DNA from: Asterochloris sp. CNOR1
Lineage: Eukaryota > Chlorophyta > Trebouxiophyceae > Trebouxiales > Trebouxiaceae
Direction: 5' to 3'
Length of the DNA stretch: 64,000 bases
NCBI GenBank assembly: GCA_963969365.1
Contig: OZ017761.1
Span: forward strand, 1,178,001-1,242,000
The first letter of the stretch is position 1. Each line of letters begins with the position of its first letter. Below, piece by piece: positions 1 to 10,900 of this stretch. The position numbers and the translations under genes were made by a program. Under the pieces are notes generated by a model. The model saw nothing but the letters and a program-made list of their open reading frames with translations, had not been told where the DNA came from and ran no database searches.

Positions 1-372
1 AACATGGCTGAGCATCAGGAGGTTCACCTCGTCAGGTGGGGGGTCTGCCTACTGCTGTGCATCCCTGCCATGTGATATGATGGTGTCACCTCAGAAGGCT
101 GTGCTTCACCGCAGCATGCTGTTCCTCAAACCATGGCAGCCTTGAACCTTAAACAAAGGCCTCATCGAGACTGTCTGATGCTCAGTGATGGCTTCATTCT
201 GGTCTGAGGCTGCTGCTTCCAGATGGGAACTTCACATCTTGCAGATGACTCTCTTTCAGACCTGCCAAACGTGATGATCAACTCCCGGTGCGGGACCAAG
301 ACTCCAGTACCAGAGCAGCAACACAGCCCCATCTGGCTGTCCAGCAGTGCGCCCGGCCGCTGATCCTACAGG

Positions 373-2726
373 TTGCTGCCTGCAGAGGACTGTGTCAAGG
401 CGCTGCAGCAGCAGCGCAGCCCAATTTGGCTGGCCAGCACAGCCCAGTCTGCACAGCCTCTAGTCACTGCCGCAGCAAGTCTGTCACGGCTCGCATCCCG
501 CCATGAGGACCCACAGTCGCCCCTCAATGAGGGCATGCTCTCGGAGGCCCAGGCAGGGGCTGATGGTGACACTGTGCAGGCCCAGCCTGCAGCCATTCGG
601 GCGCCGGTGGCCATTGTGTTTGCACAGGGCGAACTGTCAGCAGCGTATAGTGATGCTGCCGAGCGCAATGTGTACTTCAGCCTCTCAGGTGAGCCCTGCA
701 ACTGCCAAGGCACCTGCTGTGCTTCAGGAAGAGCTGCACCAGTGTCTTCCTGCTGAAGTGCCACTGCAGGGCCCTGCTGATTTTTAGGTCTCCTCATGCC
801 AACAGCATCTTCCAGCCCTCACTGGCCTGCCCTGGTCTCTGAGACAGATGACTGCCTGCTGCCAGGCTCTTTTGTGCGCAGTTGCCTGCACTGCCCCACC
901 AAGCCATTGCATCCGAGTTTGAGGTTGTGTCAAAGGTTGGCGTGATGTTCAAGGTGCGTGTTTATGGACTGACCTGCCAAACACATGTTGCAGGTTTCAC
1001 GCAGTCGCTGCCATCTGTGGCGGCCATGGCTGTGCTGCTGCACCAGATCACTGCCCTCATGGCCAGGCCAGGTGCTCAGCAGCAGCCACAAAGCCTGAGT
1101 GAGGAGCATCTCCAACTACGCTTGCAGTGGTACAGGTGTGTCTCATAGTCTGCCCCTGCGATTTGCAGACATGGGTTGTCCTTCACCATTTGCACCTGGG
1201 CAGCCTCAAGCACCTCTTTAGTTGCCCAGACCCTTGCTCTGCTGCGCAGGCAGCTGGCTGGGGATGACGCTGACTTGCTGAAACAGTACACAGACATGGT
1301 CCAGCAGCCACTGGCGCCCTTTGCTGACCTCCGCATGCACAGCAGCCGCCAAGATGACAAGCAGACTGCGATTGGCAGCCCCACAGGCGTGGGAGCCTCG
1401 CCTCTTGGCAAGGCAGGCCAAACTGCTGCAGCCTGGCAGCAGCGGCAGCCCACGCCAGACAGCTTGGGTGGCGGCTGGAGCAGCTCGCAGGCTCAGCTTG
1501 CCAATGGCCTGCACAGTCGGCAGGCAGCCGACGAGGAGGCTGCTGCTGCTGCTGCCACCAACGGGGACCCAGGCGCCGGCAGCAGCAGCGCATCACCCTC
1601 ATCTGCAAGCCCCACTGCAAATGGGTGGGGCCCCAAGTCGCCCTCCTTTGCAAGGCCGGCGGCTGGCGCGGACAGGAGCAGCAGTGTGGCCGCAGGTGGG
1701 GGTGCAGGTCTCTCCAAAAGCAATTCCTGCGCTGAGGCACAGAGCTATTGAGCTCCTGACTGCTGGTACGGCCTGCTTGCTTCTGGATGCAGCCATTTCC
1801 TGAGGCCACAGGCACCTCTCTGATACAGGGACGCTGTGCTGGAGTCATACTGCATTGAAACTGTCTGCCTCGTGGACTGACTGACAGCGTCCTCTTTGTG
1901 GTGAAGCGCAGGCACAGGGCCCATCGGCAGCCAGGGCACGCCCCAGGAGTCACCTCTTGCCACTGTGCCAACCCCCAAGAGCAGTCTGTCAGACAGCAGG
2001 GCTGGCAGCATGACAGGAACTCCGCGAGCCAGGCTGCCACCAGCTGCTCCTAGTGTGTTTCAAGACAGGCTTGACGGCGGAGCTGAGGCCAGCAGGGGCC
2101 CCTCCGGCAATCAGGTAGGGCCCAGAGTGGTGAATGTGTGCTGAACTTGTTCTCATGGTGGCTGGGCTGGATTGGCTTGCATTGTGGGACGCTCCGTGAA
2201 ATGCTGGATGGCTCACTGCGTGCAGGTGACACCTAGCAGACGCAGCAATATAGCAGCAGGGAGCCCTTTTGCCCAGCTGCCATCCCCTGCTGGGGGCAGA
2301 GCAGCTGCTGGGAGCCCCTTTGCACAGCCACCATCCCCAGCAAACAGTGGCAAGAGCAGTGTCACAGGGACGTCTGGGCCTCCACACTCGTATGTCCCAT
2401 GGGCCTCACAGGCGGTGGCGCCACCAAACCTTGGCTTCAAATCGCCTAAATTTGTCCAGCCCTCCAGTCAGTCCAGCAGCCCGCTATCTCAGTGCGCTGC
2501 CTACCCACCAGCCTCTCGATTCAGCCCCACCAGCTCCATGAACCTGCCCAACGAAGTTTTCAGTCCCCCCTCGCCAGGCGCCGCCAGCACAGCCAGCTCA
2601 GTTACCACACAGCCAGAGAGTGCTGACCGCGCACGGCGGCGCGGTCAGGTGTTCAGGCGCCAGATGGGAGGCCGCGGGCCTGCCTCCCATGCACTCTCGT
2701 CTGCCATGTCTTCTAATCTTGATTGA
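373..2726 (+). CDS. Unrecognised Ser/Pro/Ala-rich protein, 3' part (5' end not determined)
   Basis: I do not recognise this protein. Open segments in plausible exons run from about 373 to a stop at 2724-2726. Visible pieces are a segment ending at 688 before a GTGAGC donor, one at 994-1135 (after a CAG acceptor, before GTGTGT) containing AVLLHQITALMARPG, and a long Ser/Ala/Gly-rich low-complexity part at about 1204-1750. A last segment at about 2227-2726 is rich in SP and PS motifs and ends in a basic stretch (RARRRGQVFRRQ). I could not make all exon phases agree, so the exon chain is tentative and the first exons may lie left of the window. The low-complexity SP-rich tail suits a regulatory or scaffold protein, but no domain supports a function. 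Bases 1-372 hold nothing I can assign. Confidence 0.4.
2255..2340 (+). repeat. Coding tandem duplication (SPFAQ.PSPA motif, two copies)
   Basis: Within the last segment of the unrecognised protein a block of about 50 bases is repeated, giving two copies of a GSPFAQ-PSPA peptide separated by GGRAA. Both copies stay in frame, so this looks like a coding tandem duplication in a disordered tail. Confidence 0.6.
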
Positions 2727-2910
2727 GTCCAAGTGCAGCTTTAGTTTAGACGAGCTGGCCTGGCCAGGAAACGCCTGTTGTAGCTGCAAGTGGTTCTGTA
2801 TCTTAGCCCGGCCTTCACCATTTTCCAGATAACTTGTCGGATCCCTCGCACTTTCATTCTTACATTCAAACAGAGCTAATAGATACAACACGCCAGTTCC
2901 CGATCGCACC

Positions 2911-4547
2911 ATGAACACCACCATGTCTCAATGCAGAGCGGTACAGGGCGGTGTTGCCGTCCACTCTTCCCTCAGGCAAGTTGCGTGCCAGGCCACGGCA
3001 TGGGCTGCCAGCATTGGCGCAGCAATCAGCAAGGCATTGCGGCCTCTCAGGCAATGCTTGGCACAAGGTGTCCGCAGGCACACTTTAGCCGACCCTGCCC
3101 GCCTCATGCCTTGGGCTGGGGCACGCAAAGCAGCTCCCTGGAGCATTGATCTGCAGGGTCTGCATGAAAGGCACAGATCTTCAGGGCAGCTTCGCACACA
3201 GAAGCGCATATCCAACCTTGTGGGTCTGCAGCCTCACAGTGAGACCTGGCCAGACAATCGTTTCTACCTGCAGGCGTCCATCCCTGACCCTGCGTACACC
3301 AGCCAGACAGGTGGCTGGTGAGTTAAAATTGAGTGCTGCTCCGCACTCCTCTTCTGGCAGTGTGCTTCTCTTACTGTGGCTCTTGCTATGTTGGTGCTGC
3401 CTGCTCATCGGAGATGTTGTCAGGTCAGCAGCCACTCATAGATGCTGCGCCCCTGCTGCTGCAGGACGCCGCAGCTGCACAGTGCAGGCTGTCCGCCAGA
3501 GGAACACCAGCAGCGACCGGGCTGTGCAGGCTGCAGAGGAGAGCACTGAGGAGTTCCAGGTCAAGCTGAATGAGACTATTGACAAGCTGAAGGTGAGCAT
3601 GACGGCTTGGTACATTGTGGCAGCTGGTTGCCAAACACCTCTGCCTGCTCAGATGAGGCGGTCTTGAGCAAAGCCCCGGCAGCTCAGCTCGGGTATGCCT
3701 TGCAGGTGCCTGCTCGTGTTCTCCAGTGGCAGAACTTTCTCATGCCCCATCTTTCATACATGGGCGTCAGACTTGACATTGTCTGGATGTCAAGGCTTCT
3801 GATGCGAGGCTCATCCTGTCAAAGCTGTGCAGAGTTCCATCTGAGCCTTGGCTCACCAATCAGCCTGCTGTCTTCTGCTGATGTTGGTCATGCCACACCT
3901 GCCTGCAGACCAAGTGGGACCAGACAGACGAGAAGCCAGCAGTCATTGGCATTGGTGTTGCCACCTTTGTAGCTATCTGGGCAACCTCTGGCCTCGTGGA
4001 CAGGATCGACAAGCTGCCACTGATCGGAGGTGGGGTGCTTGCAGTGCACGCTTGACCTGCGAAGGATGTCATTGGCTTGGCAAAAGCTGGCTCCCGGCAA
4101 CAGCAAGGTTTTTCCAAGGCACAGCTCTGATGAGCTGCCAATTGTTTGATGGCTCTGCAAGGCGTGCACAATGCCCAGGCAAGAGGACTGCTGAAGTGTA
4201 GTCGGCATCTGTTTGCCACCTTCACACCTGCCTGCTTCTCCTGCAGGCTTCCTGGAGTTCGTGGGCCTCCTGGTCACCGCGTGGGGAGTCTACAGATACC
4301 TGCTATTCAAGTAAGCAATCGAGAGGCAGGACCTGCGACAGACTACTGTACTTGCTCGCACCACCGCCTTTGAGCTCACCACTCTGTGTCCTATTTGAAG
4401 GCCGGACCGGGAGGAGCTGCGCCAAAACCTGGACAAGTTTCTCGACAGGGTATGTTGCCTGACTGTATTGCCAATGCTGCTGTCATCTTTGTCATGCAGC
4501 CCAATGCTTGATATCTTTGTGGCATGCAGGTGACTGGAAGCAAGTGA
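2911..4547 (+). CDS. CURT1: CURT1-type thylakoid curvature protein (CAAD domain)
   Basis: Six exons fit without a frame break: 2911-2950, 3465-3592, 3909-4029, 4247-4310, 4401-4449, 4530-4547, for 139 residues. The start has ATG in context ACCATGA. The N-terminus (MNTTMSQCRAVQG then GRRSCTVQAVRQ) is basic, Ser/Thr-rich and free of acids, as in a short plastid transit peptide. The mature part has an amphipathic segment (FQVKLNETIDKLK), TKWDQTDEKP, a first membrane helix (AVIGIGVATFVAIWATSGLV), the DRIDKLPLIGG loop, a second helix (FLEFVGLLVTAWGVYRYLLF) and the C-terminal amphipathic helix KPDREELRQNLDKFLDRV. This is the CAAD/CURT1 pattern. CURT1 proteins oligomerise at grana margins and bend thylakoid membranes. 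Exon 1 is the least certain part; a longer transit peptide using other donors is possible. Confidence 0.9.
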
Positions 4548-4961
4548 GAACTCCTTTTTGATTTTGACAGTCACGAGACCATGATTAAATGAACAGTTGC
4601 ACTTAACAGGTCGTTCACCACCATAAGGGATGGGAAGCTCTCTCTGTGGTGTCGCGCGTGGTGGGCCTATTACATTCATTACTCATCGGTCAAGCATTCA
4701 GTCCACCGTCTTAAAAGCCGCAAATTTGGTGGGCTATTGGAATTGAAGTTGTCTCTGTCCTGAGCAGCCCGATTGGCACGACCTGCACCCAATTCAAGCA
4801 AAAGCTGACACCGGGTTGCTGCCAGCGGCCAGACAGAGCTTTGTCCAGAACAGCTGAACAGAGGGGCAGCCAGGGACTCCATCGTGCGTGCGACGGTGCC
4901 ATTGAAAGCAGATCATGTGCATGTTGGCTAAAACCTCCAACAGTTGTGCTGCTGCCTACAG
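4548..4961. other. Gap between CURT1 and the first recognised phosphodiesterase exon
   Basis: No conserved protein is visible here. It probably holds the CURT1 3'UTR and the promoter and first exon(s) of the phosphodiesterase, because the exon starting at 4962 enters in phase 1 and so needs an upstream exon. I could not identify its ATG. Confidence 0.4.
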
Positions 4962-7900
4962 GTAGCAACTTGCCATCAGAGAAAATACCAAGATGCTTTG
5001 ACATAAGCACAGAGGAGGGACACGGCCAGCTCAGCACTGGTTGCTTAATGCAAATGGGGGAGAGAGTGGAGGTGCCTGTGCCGTCACTGAGCTGCCTCAG
5101 GCTAGATACAGCCACACCTGTGGACAAGGCGCTCAGCTTTCTGCAAGGCATGCTTAAGGTAGGCAGGTGGCATGCCCACCAGGGATAATAATTCAGTAGG
5201 GATCGTCCCGCTGAGTCATCTCTTCACAAAAGTGACTGGTGCTGTACCCTGAGCGCACAGACCCCTTGGTGCCTAGCAGACCTCAATCAGCCGACATCAG
5301 CTGCAAAGCCCTCTTCAGCCAACCATTACATGGCCTGCCGGTCCAGGGCAGCCAGGTGGGCAGCTATCTTGCCGGCATGTATGGCTGACAGTATGCAGCT
5401 CGCAGCTGCTAATAACTGGCATGAGCACAGCTGACGCATAGCTTGGTCAAGTGGCATGCTGTATGTGAGCAACAGCGGACGAGCCTCCTTGGCACCTGGC
5501 TGAGCCACATGAGGCATCCTCAAGCTGTGCTCTTGTCATGCCACTGATGGCCCGGCATCTTGCGGGGAAGCTTGCAGGGGCTGCGCTCCAATGACACATC
5601 ATTGTCTGCCAAGTCCGCAGCCAGGTCTGTGGCCAAAGAGGCTGAGCATGCTGGGGACCAAGTTGCTTGCTTATGGTCCTGGAGGCAGGCCTGCTTCTGG
5701 AACCCCATCTCTGGTGTGAGGCGAGGTGCAGCGGCAGCCTTGGGGCAGGCATTCTGGAGCACTTTTGAAACTCTGTGATCTGCGCAGCCACGGAGCTTAG
5801 TTGTATCCTCTGCTTGCAGGGGGAGCGGCCGACCTTTGACGAGACTTTGGAGCTGTTCCAGCTGCTGACAGAGTCCCGGGACCTGCGCCAGCCAGTGCAG
5901 CTTGAGCAGCAGCTCTGGGACGACCACACCCTGGATGACAATGTCACGCGGGCCATGCTCCAGATGTTGCAGGTTGGTCCATACATCTGTGTACATATGT
6001 GTCAATGTCCTGGCCAGCCACAACAGACGAGGGTTGTCTGGGTTGATGTGGCAGGGGCTCCCCACTGCCATGCATGCTGATGTCTGCAGGCAGCGCAGGG
6101 TTAGTGTACCTCGCGGAGCCTTTCTCTTGTCCTGGGACCCCTGTTGGCTGCTGTGGCTCGGGCATACTCTGCTGCAGTCACCTGCCAAACAAGTTGTGTG
6201 ATGCCGGTGGACACACAGAAAGCAGCCAGGTGGCTGCCTTGTAGCTCTGCTGCATGAGGCGGTTATTACAGCGTGTGCATCCCGAGTGTGAACTCATGAC
6301 ACATGGCCGACCTCTGCCCAGGGGCAGAGTGACCCCTGCTGGATGACACAGGACCAGGACCAGCTCCCCAAGCTGGAGAAGCAGCCCTGCAGCATTGCTA
6401 GCACTGTTGACAAACCATGACTCGCGCAAGCAATCTCCGCCGAGGTCTGAATCGCAGCACCTCTGCCTGTCACAAAGCGGCCTTAACAATGGTGGGCAAG
6501 CAGCTGCTCTCACTCTGGTCAAGGGCAGGCCATGCTGCTGCTGAACAGATATCAGTGTGCAGCATCATAATGGCAGGCGTTACTGCGCAGGCTGTCCATC
6601 TGCTGACGGGCGCAGGGGCTCTGTGTTACTGCACAGCCACCTAGGACCTCCCCAGGCTTAGCGCTGCATAGCGACTGCCCTGTTGCATCAACATGGTTAG
6701 GCAGTCGAGTGGTGCACTATCATGGTGCAGGGTCACCGGCCCAGTAGCCACCAGCCGCCTGTCAGCCTTCCCAGGGCTGAGTCCTGTGGGGGCACAGTGC
6801 GCATGACGTCTCTGAGCAGCCGCAGCAGCAGCACCGGCACCAGCCTGATGACGCCAGTCAGCTCGCCTATGCTGCGGGCACACCTGAAGACGATGCACTC
6901 CCAGACCTTTGAGGGTGCTAAGGGCAGCAGCCTTGATGGAAGCCCAATGGGAGGCAAGCCAGCGGGATGCTTGGTGGCGTGGCTGGCTGCTTGGAGGCTG
7001 GCTGCCTGTTTGCCGTCGCTGGTGAAGAGCTCTGTCAGGGTAACACAGGCCTGGTCCGCAGCCTGACAGGAGGCAGTCTGCTGTCTGATCTGGCTGGCTG
7101 TCAAGCCTGGCAGTCTCCTTGAAGGGCTCAAAAGTTTGCACCCCAGAGATGGCCAGAACATGGGCTGCTTGCTGGCCCTTGTGGCAGGCCTGACAATACG
7201 CTCCACAGAGGTGACACCCTGCGAGCTGCTGGTCTGGCTGCCTGCCAGTAGTAAGAGTTCTGTTTGCTGCATGGCTGATGGGCAGAGCAAATAGCACAAC
7301 ATGTGCTTGCTGCAGAGGGTGAGATTGCCAGTCATCAACTGCATGAGCAACGGAAAAGTGCTCTCGTGGTGCCTCTTGCATGCATCCGACTCTTTCTCCA
7401 CAGAGTGGGAGGCACCATGACCGTTCAGATGCACCACCTGTTGCATCTCGCTGTCAGAGCACAGCATGACTGATGGGCAGTCATCAAGAGCACACCGATT
7501 GCTTGCTGCAGATGGGGAGCCTGTCCAGCCATTCAGGCGCACCACCAGTGGCATCCTGCTGTCAAGCCAGTCTACCCGCAGCGCGCCTCCCTTTGCCAGG
7601 CAGAGCAGCACCGGCAGCGGTGCTAATGGCACGTTGTCCAAGCAGCCCTCGGGCGTAAGCGGCCTGCGCGGCGACAGCCGCCGGGGGAGCCTCATGAAGA
7701 CCTCGGGGCTCAGCCAGATGAGCACCACCATTGCAGAGGAGGAGGCCCCAGCTGGTGACCATAGCGGGCTTCACATGGGGTTTGTGGCCTTCAATGGGTA
7801 GCTTGCTGCGTATAGTCTGTCTGCTAAATTGGGGCTTAGCCAGATGAGAGCACCATTGCAAGGGAGGAGGCTCAAGCTGGTAAGCTCACACAGCAGCTCT

Positions 7901-10900
7901 TCAGCAGCAGCCCACCCTCTGAGTGACCCGCCAGGTCGACTTGGCCACTGGCTTCTGCACCTGACAAAGTAGCTTGCTGAGTCTTTGCGACTGTTGCTTG
8001 TGCCCAAAGGAGCTCAAGGCTGAGCAGAGGAGCGCCACCATGGCAGAGGTGTACCAGGCTGATGAGCATACACAGCACACCCTCTAAGTGGACCGCCTGT
8101 AAGTCCCTATGCAGCCCCCTGCAGAGGGACTCAACAAGAAGTAACTTGACAGAATAGTCTGCCTGGTCAGTGAGTTGCATGCCTTACAGTGACGTCAGGG
8201 CTCAGCCAGATGAGCGGCACTAATGCAGAGGCGGAGCTCCCAGTCGGTGAGCACACAAAACCCTGACAGTTGCGGATTCTGACTTGACTTCTTGGGTCAA
8301 ATGCTGATGCATGAGGCTTGGGGCTAAGCCATCAGGAGAGAGGGTCTGGCAAGCTCGGGTGCTTTGTCAGCATGACATCTGATCAGCTGTGCAGCCGCCT
8401 CCTGAAAAGGACAGGGTCGCCCAGGTCAAGCCCACAAATGCCTGACGCTCCCCTTCATGTGGCTGCAGCGTTGCCTGGCATCCCCTGGGGCAACTCCTAC
8501 CCTTGCCCATTTGCAGCAGGGCCTGTGTTCATTGCCTGACCATGACTCTGTATTGCTTGCTGAAACGTCGCCAGGTCTCTTCACTTCCAAGCAAGGTGCT
8601 GGGAGCTTGTTGTGAGCCTGTACTGCAGTTCTTGTTCAGCAGCCGCTGATGATTGGCTGCCCTGCATGGTTTGGCGGTGCCCCTGCCAGCCTTCAAAACT
8701 GCACCCGCCACAGCATGCAGGCTTGCACCACCTCATGCCGGGCAGTCTAAGGCGTGACTTTGCGTTTCTTCTCCACACCCTTTGGCTGCTAGCTTTTATT
8801 TGGGATTTGGAGCTCTTGTGCCTGATGCAGCAGATCTCTGATGCCTGCACGCCGCCATGCAACCTCATGCCCAGGGCAGGGCTGCTCAAGGTGCTGGCCA
8901 CTGGTGTGTGCCTTGTGCCTGCAGCGCAGTGGGGCCAGCACAGGGCTCACTTGTAACCTGCAGCCCTGTGGATGCTATTCCTGACAGTGCACCATGTCCT
9001 GGCGTGCAGCGTCGCCAAGGAGCCCCAGGCACAGCTCCTCACCCTTTGCAGCAGCAGTCGCAGTCAGGCAGGCTCAGCAGGGCGAGGACTATACCCATGC
9101 CACCCCAGTTGGGACCCGGCAGCACCCCAGCACGCCAGGCCCCCGCCCAGCCCGCCGCTCCTTTGGGGATGTCCCTGTCAGCCCGGTGTCTGCAGAGCAC
9201 GTCCCAGTGGGCGCTGCAGCCACCTCTTCACCCAGCAGTGGTAGCCCCAGAGGCGGCACCAGGCCAGCAGCTGGCAGCAGCGGTGCCGCTGTGCAGACTG
9301 CCCACCCAACGGGGGAGCAGGCAGCAGACATGATTGAGGGCAGCGCTGCAATCCAGGCAGCGGCGACAGCTGCCTCCAGAGCGGCATCAGCCTTTCCCAG
9401 GCTGTCTGAGCTGGGGCTTAGGGTGAAGGACCGCCAACTAGTGAGAAAAAAGCTCGTATTGATGTGCACCTTGCTCTGCTATGATGTCCCTGCATGTTTG
9501 GCTGCAAAATGCAAAGTATTTGAAAAATTTGATGCCGCTGCGCAGGATGTCCCTTATGGGGTCATCTCTTAAGTGGTGCTACCTGGTCTCGTGCTGCTTG
9601 CATGCTGCTGACCCTGCACGTGGTTCAAAGCTGGCTGAGGTGTGGACAGTGGCACAGTGGTGGCACGCAGGCGCGCCAACAGCTCAGACCCTCTTGCTGC
9701 CATGCCCCACAGCCATTACGCCTGCAGGTGGTGGAGGCCTTTGCTGGGGAGGAGCAGGTGGACATAGCATTTGTGCCTGAGGCAGCAGCGCCCTCCCCCA
9801 GCGGCATGCGCAGGCGAGGTCCGCCCTTGCGCAGCAAGACCTCCGGGTGCCACACCACGCAGGACATGTCGCCCATGGAGCTGACTGCCTGGCTCAGGTG
9901 ACCTGCCTGTTGAGCGAATGCCTTGGTGTTCCAGATCACATAGTGCCCATGGAGCTCTTAGACTTGAGCAGACTGACAAGTGTGTGGTTGGGCCAGCCCT
10001 TCTTGCTGCTTGGCTCGGGCCGCACACTGACAGGGGCCGTAAGATTAGCTGTTGTCTTTGCCTGGGTCTGCACCACCAACACAGAGCAGGGGGTGGCACT
10101 TCCGTGTTGCATTTGCTCCTTTTCAGGCCAGCACACTGCATGGCACCCATTGGGCTGACTGTCTGTGGGCAGCTCACCGCCTGGCTTTAGTCACCAAAAG
10201 CAGGCCCCAGGCCGGCGTGGGCCTGCTCCAAGCATTGCCCGACCCTAGTCATCCTGTTGAGCAATCCAGCAAGGGCCTGCCCAAGCATAAGCACAAGGCT
10301 TAGTTGAGGTCTCTGCATGACCACAAGACTGATGTGCAATGCATGCCGGATGATTTTACGATCATCTGCAGCATCTTGTTATGTCACAAGGTGCCACAGC
10401 GGTGATCCCAGCGCTCAGTATTTCTGGGCTGAAGTCACTGGTCGGCCCATTGCCTTGAGCTGTATGATGTGGCTGCACAAGCATGGACAAAGGCAGCAAA
10501 GGCTACAGCCCTGTCCTGTCCAGGACAAGCTGCCTGTCGTCTTGTAGACTGGCAGCCCTTGCCTGGTTAGAGACACCCGCTGCGGCGCACCATCTCAGAC
10601 TCCAATGGCCCCAAATGCACCTGCAGGACAGTTGTGGGGAAGCCTGCTGAGCTGAGTCTGGGCACAGCCAGTCTGCTGGCACCGTCTGCTGCAAATGGCT
10701 GCACGTGCACAACAGGAACTGCTGGATGCGCAGGGCAGTGGCTGCTGAACAAGGCTCTTAAGGCCCAGGCAGCAGGACCTAGCAGGGTCTGAGACAGCTT
10801 GTTGACCTGCATACCACTAATTGATTCAATTAAAGGCTGCTGAGCCCAGTTCTGAGAGCTGCACTGCTCACCCACCACACTGAAGGACATTGCCATGCCT

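Noticed and set aside
366-797. Minus-strand open frames over the first gene and similar long antisense frames elsewhere (for example 1183-2040, 16488-17105 plus-strand counterparts)
   Set aside because: They follow from GC-rich codon bias on the opposite strand, cross splice sites of the supported genes, and show no domain.
7829-8250. Evenly spaced repeats could be read as a CRISPR array, satellite or MITE
   Set aside because: Repeat units differ between introns, match their own neighbouring exon, include splice sites and lack fixed-length spacers or terminal inverted repeats.
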